Positions 1 through 5,909 of a stretch of 7,920 bases of DNA are shown one piece after another. The DNA comes from Desulfatirhabdium sp964549995. Its GTDB lineage: Bacteria; Desulfobacterota; Desulfobacteria; Desulfobacterales; Desulfatirhabdiaceae. How positions within the stretch are numbered: position 1 is the first letter of the stretch; every line of letters begins with the position of its first letter. Location of the stretch: assembly GCA_964549995.1 (NCBI GenBank), contig CAZJXF010000146.1:1-7920 (forward strand). Reading direction: 5' to 3'. The translations under genes and the position numbers were made by a program. The notes beneath the pieces are model-generated. The model saw only the letters and a list, made by a program, of their open reading frames with translations. It was not told the origin of the DNA and did no database searches.

Positions 1-70
1 CTTCTCCACCTTCCATGATGGCGACACAGGAATTGGTCGTTCCCAAATCGATGCCGATGATTTTTCCCAT
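1..70 (-). CDS. dnaK: DnaK (Hsp70) chaperone, N-terminal fragment
   Basis: Only the first 23 codons lie in the window; the gene runs off the left edge. The translation begins [20 protein letters not shown], which is the near-invariant start of bacterial DnaK: the phosphate-1 loop ([11 protein letters not shown]) of the actin-like ATPase domain. DnaK is the cytosolic ATP-dependent Hsp70 chaperone that binds unfolded peptides and works with DnaJ and GrpE. The ATG at 70 is preceded by an AGGAGGA ribosome binding site (plus-strand 78-84) with a 7-nt spacer. It lies 66 nt downstream of grpE on the same strand, so the two are probably co-transcribed. Identity is very secure from the motif; nothing can be said about the rest of the protein. 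Confidence 0.97.
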
Positions 71-136
71 GGATATTTCCTCCTGATGGTTGATAAGTGA
101 CAATATGGTAAAACGCTTTTCGAAACGTTTGAAGCA

Positions 137-727
137 TTACGATTTCGTGCCGCTGGAAACCGCCACCATGGCGGGCCGCAGCAGCCGGTCATGCAACAGA
201 TAGCCTTTCTGAAATTCCTTCACGACCGTATTTTCCGGGACCTGATCGGATGGTTCCTGCATGACGGCCTGATGAAACGCAGGGTCGAAGGCTTTTCCCA
301 CGGATTCGACGGGCTTTACCGAAAACTTCTCGAAAATCCGCATCATTTCCTTCAACGTCATCTCGACACCCTTGAGCAGTTCATGGTCTTTACCGACGGA
401 TTTCTCTCCTGCATCGATCGCCCGTTCCAGGTTGTCGACAACGACCAGAAGCTCGCTTAAGATAGTTTCGTTGGCGTATTTCCGAAATTCTTCCATTTCT
501 CGGGCGCTTCGCTTCTTGTAGTTGTCGAATTCGGCAGATACGCGCAGCAACCGATCGAACATACTCTTGGCTTCTTCTTCCGCCTTCTGGCAGCGTTCCT
601 CGAGGTCGAGCCCGTCGGGTGTTTCCACTACCTGTGTCTCTGTGCAAACTGCTGCTCCGTTGGCTGCCTGCTGCAGAACCGCTTCGGGTTTGTTGTTTTC
701 AGTGTTGGTTTCCGGGGTGGTCGTCAT
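137..727 (-). CDS. grpE: GrpE, nucleotide-exchange factor of DnaK
   Basis: A 196-residue protein of usual GrpE length. It acts in the cytosol as a dimer that opens the DnaK ATPase domain to release ADP. Residues 1-40 are a low-complexity acidic/Asn/Thr-rich tail, as is common in GrpE. Residues 41-135 form the long dimerising coiled-coil helix (RVSAEFDNYKKRSAREMEEF at 62-81). The C-terminal beta domain shows the family signature FDPAFHQAV (147-155) and QKGYLLHDRLLRPAMVAVS (173-191). The frame stays open to an ATG at 850. I chose the ATG at 727 because it has an AAGGAGA site (plus 737-743) at 9-nt spacing, because the extension MRIIFGQLAAAETPIPRSRR does not look like GrpE, and because the candidate promoter overlaps that extension. 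It lies just upstream of dnaK. Confidence 0.96.
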   Translation of the reverse strand: MTTTPETNTENNKPEAVLQQAANGAAVCTETQVVETPDGLDLEERCQKAEEEAKSMFDRLLRVSAEFDNYKKRSAREMEEFRKYANETILSELLVVVDNLERAIDAGEKSVGKDHELLKGVEMTLKEMMRIFEKFSVKPVESVGKAFDPAFHQAVMQEPSDQVPENTVVKEFQKGYLLHDRLLRPAMVAVSSGTKS

Positions 728-836
728 CCGGTACGTTCTCCTTATAATCCATCGGCTTTGTGGCTTACGAACGCTGACGAGCCCTTGGATTCGCCTGGAT
801 CGAGGGATCGGCGTTTCCGCGGCCGCAAGCTGTCCA

Positions 837-864
837 AAAATAATGCGCAAGGGATCAATGTCAA
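837..864 (-). promoter_or_regulatory. Candidate promoter of grpE-dnaK
   Basis: Read on the minus strand there is a perfect TTGACA (plus 859-864), a 16-nt spacer, and TATTTT (plus 837-842), a 4/6 match to the sigma70 -10 box. The same stretch also loosely fits a heat-shock sigma32 layout, with CTTGACA followed about 11 nt later by CGCATTA. It lies about 110 nt upstream of the grpE start. I saw no CIRCE inverted repeat (TTAGCACTC/GAGTGCTAA) nearby. The -35 match is good; the sigma class is uncertain. Confidence 0.5.
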
Positions 865-914
865 GGAAAATCCAGGAAACCTGTGGAGAAGAAGGATGAA
901 GGGAAATCAGGGGG

Positions 915-1235
915 TTAATTGATGAAGGGGGAGAGAACCTTGTTTTGACGTTTCAGGTGATCCAGCAGAAGCGCATCCTTTCGGATCTTCATCAGAGATC
1001 GTACGGTCATGTACACACCGAGGATTCCAAGGCCCGTGCAGACGATGAGCAAGGGAAGCAGAAGAAAGAGATTGTTCTGAAAGCTGTAGAAACGACTGGT
1101 GGCGACGAGAAAGCTAATGATGCTCATCGGCAGCGCCATGATGGCGATGCCGGTTCGCAGCATGGCCAGATGGGTGCGTTTTTCTGCGAGAATGAGCTGG
1201 GCTTCGTTGAAGATAATCGGGTCAGTTTCCGTCAT
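915..1235 (-). CDS. Small two-helix inner-membrane protein, DUF202/YidH-like
   Basis: A 106-residue protein. Residues 10-30 (NEAQLILAEKRTHLAMLRTGI) resemble the LAxERTxLAWxRTGLAxxALG motif of the DUF202/YidH family. Two predicted membrane helices follow, at about 27-47 and 56-78, then a basic C-terminal tail (MKIRKDALLLDHLKRQNK) probably in the cytosol. The molecular function of this family is not known. The ATG at 1235 has no convincing Shine-Dalgarno sequence; an in-frame stop lies about 45-50 bp upstream and no better start is visible. It is upstream of grpE on the same strand but separated by 187 nt containing a promoter-like sequence, so a shared transcript is not certain. The mobile-element-like repeat at 1260-1341 lies 24 bp upstream. 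Family assignment is by motif recall and is moderately secure. Confidence 0.75.
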   Translation of the reverse strand: MTETDPIIFNEAQLILAEKRTHLAMLRTGIAIMALPMSIISFLVATSRFYSFQNNLFLLLPLLIVCTGLGILGVYMTVRSLMKIRKDALLLDHLKRQNKVLSPFIN

Positions 1236-1259
1236 GTGCAGGGTACGATGGTGAATGGC

Positions 1260-1341
1260 TGATGGCTTTTAAAAGTCCAAAAATTTTATCCGACCTCCAT
1301 GCGGCTCGCTGCAGACAAATTGACTTTTTGCGAGTCCATCA
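1260..1341. repeat. 82-bp element with terminal inverted repeats (REPIN/MITE-like)
   Basis: The left end TGATGGCTTTTAAAAGTC (1260-1277) and the right end GACTTTTTGCGAGTCCATCA (1322-1341) are imperfect inverted repeats with TGATGG as the outer edge. Read on the minus strand, GCATGG starts 39 nt in from the right edge (plus 1297-1302), exactly as in the copy that begins at 7837. There is no coding capacity and no target-site duplication was seen. It lies between the divergent DUF202-like and yggT genes. Confidence 0.7.
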
Positions 1342-1359
1342 TCTTTTGGTCGATCTCTA

Positions 1360-1388
1360 TTGACTTGTCAAGCCATTTCCCCTAAATC
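1360..1388 (+). promoter_or_regulatory. Weak candidate promoter of the yggT-divIVA-pilT run
   Basis: TTGACT (1360-1365, 5/6 match to the -35 box), a 17-nt spacer, then TAAATC (1383-1388, only 3/6 to the -10 box), about 90 nt before the yggT start. The -35 lies in TTGACTTGTCAA, in which TTGAC and GTCAA are inverted around TT and could be an operator-like site. No better candidate was found between the repeat element and yggT. Low confidence. Confidence 0.3.
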
Positions 1389-1477
1389 GATGCACATCAT
1401 CGACGTGTGTTCCATCGCATTTTGTACCCCCTTCATTTCGAACGTCATCCATTTTTGCTCAAGAAAGGTGTTTTCGC

Positions 1478-1780
1478 ATGTTCGCCATCGGATATCTCCT
1501 GGAAGCCAGTGCGAAAGTACTGGATGTTGTATTGAACATCTACCTGTGGATCGTCGTAGCCAGGGCGGTTCTATCCTGGGTGAATCCGGACCCCTTCAAC
1601 CCGATCATTCGTTTCATTCGTTCCGTTACGGAACCGGTTTTGGGTCGCATCCGCTCCATGCTGCCCGTTCATTTCGGCGGCATCGATTTTTCACCCATCG
1701 TCGTGTTTCTGGCCATCATCTTTCTGCAGAATTTCGTGGTCAACACCCTGCATCGACTCGCCATAACGTTTCTGCATTAG
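1478..1780 (+). CDS. yggT: YggT-family inner-membrane protein
   Basis: A 100-residue membrane protein with two hydrophobic helices (about 12-34 and 72-93). Between them is the family hallmark ARAVLSWVNPDPFNPIIRFI (28-47), followed by TEPVLGRIRSMLP, typical of YggT (YlmG/Ycf19) proteins. Members occur in bacteria and plastids; roles in envelope stress, osmotic tolerance or division-site organisation have been suggested, and the biochemical activity is unknown. In Gram-positive bacteria the homologue ylmG lies in the sepF-ylmG-ylmH-divIVA cluster, and here too it directly precedes a DivIVA-domain gene, 9 nt away. The ATG at 1478 follows an AAGAAAGG site. Family identity is secure; function is inferred from context only. 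Confidence 0.92.
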   Translation: MFAIGYLLEASAKVLDVVLNIYLWIVVARAVLSWVNPDPFNPIIRFIRSVTEPVLGRIRSMLPVHFGGIDFSPIVVFLAIIFLQNFVVNTLHRLAITFLH

Positions 1781-1789
1781 GAGGCTTTT

Positions 1790-2389
1790 GTGCGCGATTA
1801 TCTCAATATCACACCGCTCGATATCCAGCAGCATCAATTCAGCGTCCGATTTCGGGGATTCGACATCCGGGAGGTGGATGCCTTTCTGGATCGGATCGCC
1901 CAAACGCTGGACGCTCTCTATAAGGATATCGAGCGGCTGCGGACGGAAAACCGGGAGCTCAAAGCGCAGAACGAACAGCTGACGGAGCAGGTTGCCGGGT
2001 ATCGCGGCAAATATGAAACGGCGAAGATGGAACTCGACCAGATGAACCTCAATGCCAAGCGGATTGCAGAAAGTATGCTGGCCGAAGCCGAACAGAAGGC
2101 CGAGGCCATCGTCAACCGGGCCTACAACCGGATGGCCCAGGTACATGAAGACATTATCCGCTTGAAGACCCAGCGTATGCAGATCGAAGCCCAGATTCGT
2201 GCCGTGATCGAGTCTCACCTGAAATTGCTGGACATGGAAGCCATGCAGAACAAACGGGTGGAGGAAGAATACGAGAAGTTGAGACGAATCGCCAGCTTTG
2301 AAGCGGATCCGCTCGTTGTGCCGAAGCCTTCGGATAGTGTGGATCCGGCTGGAGATGTTGCCTCAGCGGGTATCCAATCGATGGGATAA
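1790..2389 (+). CDS. DivIVA-domain coiled-coil protein
   Basis: A 199-residue protein starting at GTG 1790, with AGGAGG overlapping the yggT stop and a short spacer. The N-terminal domain (5-40, LNITPLDIQQHQFSVRFRGF then DIREVDAFLDRI) matches the DivIVA membrane-binding domain. F21-R22-G23 align with the B. subtilis F17-R18-G19 loop that inserts into negatively curved membrane. From about 40 to 175 it is a long heptad-rich coiled coil, with an Ala-rich stretch (AESMLAEAEQKAEAIVNRAY), and the last 25 residues are a Pro/Ser/Asp-rich tail. DivIVA proteins oligomerise at poles and septa and recruit partners. The next gene, pilT, starts 18 nt after its stop, which suggests that this copy may help place pilus motors at the pole; that role is inference. 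Domain call very secure. Confidence 0.93.
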   Translation: MRDYLNITPLDIQQHQFSVRFRGFDIREVDAFLDRIAQTLDALYKDIERLRTENRELKAQNEQLTEQVAGYRGKYETAKMELDQMNLNAKRIAESMLAEAEQKAEAIVNRAYNRMAQVHEDIIRLKTQRMQIEAQIRAVIESHLKLLDMEAMQNKRVEEEYEKLRRIASFEADPLVVPKPSDSVDPAGDVASAGIQSMG

Positions 2390-2407
2390 AGGGGAATAGG
2401 GGGAACC

Positions 2408-3490
2408 ATGGCCAAAATCGATGCGTTTTTCAAGCTTCTGCATGAGCAGGGGGGATCGGACCTGCACATGGTATCGGGACAGCCGCCTGCCATGCGGATT
2501 CACGGGGATATGGAGCGGATCAAGTACAAGGTTCTCGATAACGACAGCCTCAAGGCCATGCTCTATGAAATCGCCCCGGAGGACAAGATCAAGGTCTTCG
2601 AGGAGACGGGGGACGTCGATTTCGGTTATGAAATTCCGGGAGTCGCTCGATACAGGGCCAATTTCTTCATGCAGAAATACGGAATCGCAGCCGTGTTTCG
2701 GGAGATTCCCAGCAAAATCCTCACGGCCGAGCAGTTGGGTCTGCCACCGGTCATCCCCAAACTGGCACTGCTTCCTCGAGGGCTTGTCTTGGTGACGGGG
2801 CCGACCGGAAGTGGCAAGTCGACCACCCTTGCAGCCATCATCGATCATGCGAACCGCTGTCGCAAGGATCATATCATTACGGTCGAAGACCCGATCGAAT
2901 TCGTGCATCAAAGTCAGGGCTGTATCGTCAATCACCGGGAGGTCGGATTGCATACCAAATCCTTCAGCGCCGCCCTTCGGGGGGCCCTGCGGGAAGACCC
3001 CGACATTATTCTGGTGGGTGAAATGCGGGATTTGGAGACGATTTCGCTGGCCATCGAAGCGGCGTCCACAGGGCACCTCGTGTTCGGCACCCTGCACACC
3101 TCCAGTGCGGCCAAGACCGTGGATCGGGTGATCGAGGTGTTTCCGGCGAACCAGCAGGAGCAAATCCGTTCCACCCTGGCGGACGGCATTCGGGCCGTCA
3201 TAGCGCAGGTTCTCTTCAAACGCATCGATAAAAAGGGCCGATGTGCCGCCCTTGAAATCATGATTGCAACTCCTGCCATCCGAAACCTCATTCGTGAAGG
3301 AAAAACCTTTCAGATTCCCTCTTCCATCCAGGTCGGCAAACGCTACGGGATGCAGCTTCTCGACGATGCCATCATGGATCTGTTGAACAAGGGGATGATT
3401 TCCGTGGAAGAGGCCTACGCCAAAGCGAACGACAAGAACAAATTCAGACCGCTTCTGAAGACGCCGCCGACGGATTTTACCGAGGCTTGA
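2408..3490 (+). CDS. pilT: PilT, type IV pilus retraction ATPase
   Basis: A 360-residue secretion-type (GspE/PilT) hexameric ATPase, close to the usual PilT length. All motor motifs are present in order: Walker A GPTGSGKST (131-139), Asp box ITVEDPIEFVH (157-167), Walker B IILVGEMRD (200-208) and His box TGHLVFGTLHT (221-231). The PilT-specific AIRNLIREGK motif needed for retraction in characterised PilTs is at 290-299. Residues 1-100 form the PAS-like N-terminal domain (GGSDLHMVSGQPPAMRIHG). PilT acts at the cytoplasmic base of the pilus, using ATP to depolymerise pilin. The ATG at 2408 has a GGGGGA site just upstream. It is followed 37 nt later by a diverged paralogue. No pilB, pilC or pilin gene lies in the window. 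Confidence 0.96.
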   Translation: MAKIDAFFKLLHEQGGSDLHMVSGQPPAMRIHGDMERIKYKVLDNDSLKAMLYEIAPEDKIKVFEETGDVDFGYEIPGVARYRANFFMQKYGIAAVFREIPSKILTAEQLGLPPVIPKLALLPRGLVLVTGPTGSGKSTTLAAIIDHANRCRKDHIITVEDPIEFVHQSQGCIVNHREVGLHTKSFSAALRGALREDPDIILVGEMRDLETISLAIEAASTGHLVFGTLHTSSAAKTVDRVIEVFPANQQEQIRSTLADGIRAVIAQVLFKRIDKKGRCAALEIMIATPAIRNLIREGKTFQIPSSIQVGKRYGMQLLDDAIMDLLNKGMISVEEAYAKANDKNKFRPLLKTPPTDFTEA

Positions 3491-3527
3491 TCCAAGAGCC
3501 CCGCTGCTCCAACTGGAGGGATCTACC

Positions 3528-4700
3528 ATGAGAAAGCCGGAATGTGACTTCATTCTCGAACGAATGCTAACGAGCCATCCCAATGTGTCCGACCTCAACA
3601 TTACTGCCGGAAAGCCTTTCCAGGTGGAAAGCTCGGGTCAGCTCGTGCCTGTGAAAATGACCCCCGACTTCGAATGCCTGACGCCGTTTCAGACGGAAAT
3701 TTTCGCGCTCAATTTGATCAACCGGGATCGGCGCCTCACCGAAACCCTGCTGCGGGAGGGCTCCTGCGACTTGTCTTACGAGCTTCCCGGAAAGGCCCGC
3801 TTTCGGGTGAACGTTTTTTCGCAACAGCGCAAATACAGCATTGTGCTTCGAAAACTCGAAACCCGGATTCCGACCTGCGCCCAGATGAATCTGCCGTCGC
3901 CCTTCCTTACGATGGCCAAGGAAAAGAACGGGATCATTCTCGTGACGGGTGCCACCGGAAGCGGCAAGTCGACGTCTCTTGCCGCCGTGTTGAACGAAAT
4001 CAACGAGACCCAATCGGTTCACATCGTAACCCTGGAAGACCCGGTGGAGTATCAGCATCCGCACAAGAAGGCCACGTTCAACCAGCGGGAAATGGGAGCG
4101 GACTTCGATACATTTGCCAGCGGCATTCGGGCCGCCCTGCGACAGGCGCCCAAGGTGATTTTGGTCGGTGAAATGCGGGACCGGGAGACTGTTGAAATTG
4201 GATTGAGCGCAGCCGAGACAGGACATCTGGTCTTGAGCACCCTGCACACGGTGGATGCCGGACAGACGATCAACCGCATCTTAGGCATGTTTTCGACGGA
4301 AGAGGAAAATCAGATTCGCATCCGCCTGGCCGATACGGTTCGCTGGATTGTTTGCCAGCGATTGCTGCCCAAGGTCGGAGGCGGTAGGGTGGCGGCTTTC
4401 GAAATCATGGGTACGAATCTGCGGGTCAAGGATACGATTCTGCATGGAGAGTCCGAGGGGAAGACCTTCTATGAGATCATTCAGGCGGGTAAAGCCTTCG
4501 GATGGACGACCTTTGACGATAACATCGTCGGGCTCTATGAGAAGGGGCTGATTACCGAGGAAACGGCAATGGCCTATGCTTCCCGAAAAAGCATTGTCGG
4601 CAGAGGCATTGATCAGATTAAGGCCCGTCGCGGGGAGGCTACGACCGATATCGAACATCTCGAGGTGGATCATACCTACGGTCAGAAACGGGGAAGATGA
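3528..4700 (+). CDS. Second PilT-like ATPase (PilT/PilU family paralogue)
   Basis: A 390-residue paralogue of the preceding protein, of the same architecture. Motifs: N-terminal SDLNITAGKPFQVESSGQLV (21-40), Walker A GATGSGKST (141-149), Asp box VTLEDPVEYQH (167-177), Walker B VILVGEMRD (210-218) and His box TGHLVLSTLHT (231-241), all with intact catalytic residues. Differences: the residues before Walker B read RQAPK instead of REDPD, and the AIRNLIRE region is replaced by TNLRVKDTILHGES (296-309). It ends in a longer charged tail (355-390). Paralogues with a degenerate AIRNLIRE are known, for example PilU, an accessory motor that acts with PilT. Whether this is PilU or another subgroup is not decidable here. 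The ATG follows GGAGGGATCTACC, and the gene is in an apparent operon with pilT. Pilus-motor membership is very secure; exact role is inference. Confidence 0.9.
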   Translation: MRKPECDFILERMLTSHPNVSDLNITAGKPFQVESSGQLVPVKMTPDFECLTPFQTEIFALNLINRDRRLTETLLREGSCDLSYELPGKARFRVNVFSQQRKYSIVLRKLETRIPTCAQMNLPSPFLTMAKEKNGIILVTGATGSGKSTSLAAVLNEINETQSVHIVTLEDPVEYQHPHKKATFNQREMGADFDTFASGIRAALRQAPKVILVGEMRDRETVEIGLSAAETGHLVLSTLHTVDAGQTINRILGMFSTEEENQIRIRLADTVRWIVCQRLLPKVGGGRVAAFEIMGTNLRVKDTILHGESEGKTFYEIIQAGKAFGWTTFDDNIVGLYEKGLITEETAMAYASRKSIVGRGIDQIKARRGEATTDIEHLEVDHTYGQKRGR

Positions 4701-4775
4701 TTCCTGGAGGATGCTGCAACGGGAGGTTCCGAGGATCAAAGCGCCGACTTCAAGTCAACGGAAAGGATAACGGAC

Positions 4776-5459
4776 ATGGAGATTGTGTGCTCCCAATGCC
4801 AGGCGAAATTTCGGATTCCGGATGAAAAGCTTCCGGAAAATCAAACCGTCGTTCTCAAATGCCCGAAATGTGCCAACCGGATTCCGATCGAACGGCAAAG
4901 ACGGCCTTCCGCTGCGGAACCGGAGCCGGAGCCCAAACAGGTTCAGCAACGGGTCCAACCATCGGAACCGGTCGAATCGGAAGTGTATGATTCGGCAGAC
5001 AGGCCTTTCGATTTTGTCGCTTCTGGAGCAAAGACTGCCATGATCTGTGTTGCGGACATGGAGGTGCGTTCGATGATCAGCGCCGAACTCATGGCGCTGG
5101 GGTATTATCCGGTGATGCCTCAACAGTGTGAAGAGGCCCTGAAGCGGATGCGCTTCCATGTCTTCAACCTGGTGATTGTCGACGAGCGATTCGATACCGA
5201 CCCTGGCGGGATGCATCCCGTTCTCGATCACATCCACCGATTGGCGATGGATATCCGCCGTACCATGTTCGTCGTGCTTCTCTCCGATCAGATCCGTACC
5301 ATGGATGACATGGCGGCCTTTCATCAGAGCGTCAATCTCGTTATCAACGATCGCAACGTCGGAGAATTCACCAAAATTCTCAAACGGGCGACCGCCGATC
5401 ACGAAGCATTTTACAGCGTATTTTTCGAGTGCTTGACCAAGTTGGGAAAGTACTGCTGA
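4776..5459 (+). CDS. MJ0042-type zinc-ribbon protein with degenerate receiver-like domain
   Basis: A 227-residue protein. The N-terminus (MEIVCSQCQAKFRIPDEKLP) with a second pair CPKC gives four Cys (5, 8, 29, 32), the pattern of the MJ0042-type zinc ribbon common in Desulfobacterota and Myxococcota. A Pro/Glu/Gln-rich linker runs to about residue 85. Residues 86-205 read like a response-regulator receiver fold: ICVADMEVRSMI (one acidic residue, D94), LVIVDERFD (candidate phospho-acceptor D136) and VVLLSD (S170). The usual switch Lys appears to be replaced by Asn/Asp (VINDRNVGEF), so normal phosphorylation signalling is doubtful. There is no output domain or membrane helix. The ATG follows a GGAAAGGA site. 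It lies 75 nt after the second PilT-like gene, suggesting regulation or targeting of pilus function (inference). Zinc ribbon secure; receiver call moderate. Confidence 0.82.
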   Translation: MEIVCSQCQAKFRIPDEKLPENQTVVLKCPKCANRIPIERQRRPSAAEPEPEPKQVQQRVQPSEPVESEVYDSADRPFDFVASGAKTAMICVADMEVRSMISAELMALGYYPVMPQQCEEALKRMRFHVFNLVIVDERFDTDPGGMHPVLDHIHRLAMDIRRTMFVVLLSDQIRTMDDMAAFHQSVNLVINDRNVGEFTKILKRATADHEAFYSVFFECLTKLGKYC

Positions 5460-5478
5460 AGGATCGCGAAAAACAAGA

Positions 5479-5502
5479 TGCGTAGTGCGTAGTGCGTGGT
5501 GC
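5479..5502 (+). repeat. Heptanucleotide tandem repeat, TGCGTAG
   Basis: TGCGTAG occurs twice, followed by TGCGTGG and a partial TGC, giving about 3.4 units with period 7. It lies 20 nt after the stop of the zinc-ribbon gene and 5 nt before the inverted-repeat element. It has no coding role. Confidence 0.8.
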
Positions 5503-5507
5503 AACAA

Positions 5508-5813
5508 TGATGGACTCGTAAAAAGTCGCTCTACCCCCGATTTTGGGGGATTTCCCTGCTTGAGCATGGGGGGAGCTCTCATGGAATTCCTCGGTGATAC
5601 GTATCTTCGTAGGGAAGGTTCTTGATGCAATCCTATACATGTACCGATTATCGATTGGAAATGATCCTGCTCGGATTGACCCGAAGGCTGAACGATGATG
5701 GACTTGACCCGGAAGAGCGGGAGAAGCTGCAGCAGGAGATTCAGGATATCGAAAGAAAGATGGGGCTCAGGGATGAGTGTTGATTGGGGGGATGACTTCT
5801 TGCGAATCCATCA
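5508..5813. repeat. 306-bp segment bounded by the TGATGG inverted repeats
   Basis: Left end TGATGGACTCGTAAAAAGTC (5508-5527); right end GACTTCTTGCGAATCCATCA (5794-5813), an inverted copy that differs from the canonical end at two positions. Inside are a small hairpin CCCCCGATTTTGGGGG (5534-5549), the conserved box GCATGGGGGGAG (5564-5575) and a 52-codon gene (5625-5783). Either one element has captured a gene, or two independent repeat copies happen to flank it; the sequence alone does not decide. No transposase is present. Confidence 0.6.
5625..5783 (+). CDS. Small conserved-looking 52-residue protein of unknown function
   Basis: A short gene encoding 52 residues, beginning MQSYTCTDYRLEMILLGLTR and ending KMGLRDEC. 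The ATG at 5625 is preceded by AGGGAAGG with a suitable spacer. The protein is hydrophilic and predicted helical: an LGLTRRL segment, then a charged helix DPEEREKLQQEIQDIERKMG (28-47) typical of short coiled coils. It has two Cys (6 and 52) and no signal or membrane segment. From memory, similar short proteins starting (M)xYTCTDYRxEMxLLGL occur in other Desulfobacterota, but I cannot check this. It sits between the pilus-motor cluster and the atp cluster, inside the repeat-bounded segment, 126 nt before atpZ. The function is unknown. It is believed real because of codon quality, ribosome binding site and protein-like composition. Confidence 0.72.
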   Translation: MQSYTCTDYRLEMILLGLTRRLNDDGLDPEEREKLQQEIQDIERKMGLRDEC

Positions 5814-5838
5814 ATCTGGGCGGCTGAAAAAATTCGCA

Positions 5839-5867
5839 TTGACTGTTTCCGCAGGCTGTGTTAGGTG
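5839..5867 (+). promoter_or_regulatory. Very weak candidate promoter before atpZ
   Basis: TTGACT (5839-5844, 5/6 match to the -35 box) stands about 70 nt before the atpZ start, but the sequence 17 nt later (TAGGTG) is a poor -10 box. It is reported because it is the only -35-like hexamer in the spacer before the atp genes. Transcription could equally begin upstream of the small gene. Confidence 0.2.
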
Positions 5868-5909
5868 AAGGGCGATTTTGAACTTTCTTAGGGATTGGGT
5901 GTTGTCGTC

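Noticed and set aside
85..135. Possible terminator or operator in the grpE-dnaK gap (AAACG / CGTTT inverted pair around TTCGAA)
   Set aside because: The stem is only 5 bp with a 10-nt loop, and termination between the co-functional grpE and dnaK would be unexpected.
728..850. N-terminal extension of GrpE by 41 residues to the ATG at 850
   Set aside because: The extension is unlike any GrpE N-terminus, overlaps the TTGACA/TATTTT promoter, and the ATG at 727 has a well-spaced AAGGAGA site.
1260..1341. Target-site duplication around the 82-bp element
   Set aside because: The flanks (GAATGGC on the left, TCTTTTG on the right) share no direct repeat; the same holds for the 5508-5813 segment.
1360..1371. 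TTGACTTGTCAA as a defined operator
   Set aside because: A single 5-bp half-site pair around two bases is too weak to name a regulator, so it is mentioned only within the promoter entry.
2363..3601. Long open frame of 412 codons on the minus strand opposite pilT
   Set aside because: It is antisense to a protein with all PilT motifs and has low-complexity, non-family composition; it is a by-product of codon bias in pilT.
5479..5530. Heptamer repeats as the edge of a CRISPR array
   Set aside because: The units are contiguous, 7 nt long and without spacers, and no cas gene is near.
4755..5630. Minus-strand frame of 291 codons opposite the zinc-ribbon gene
   Set aside because: The plus-strand gene has clear Cys motifs and a ribosome binding site. 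The N-terminal part of the minus frame is merely translation of the repeat region.
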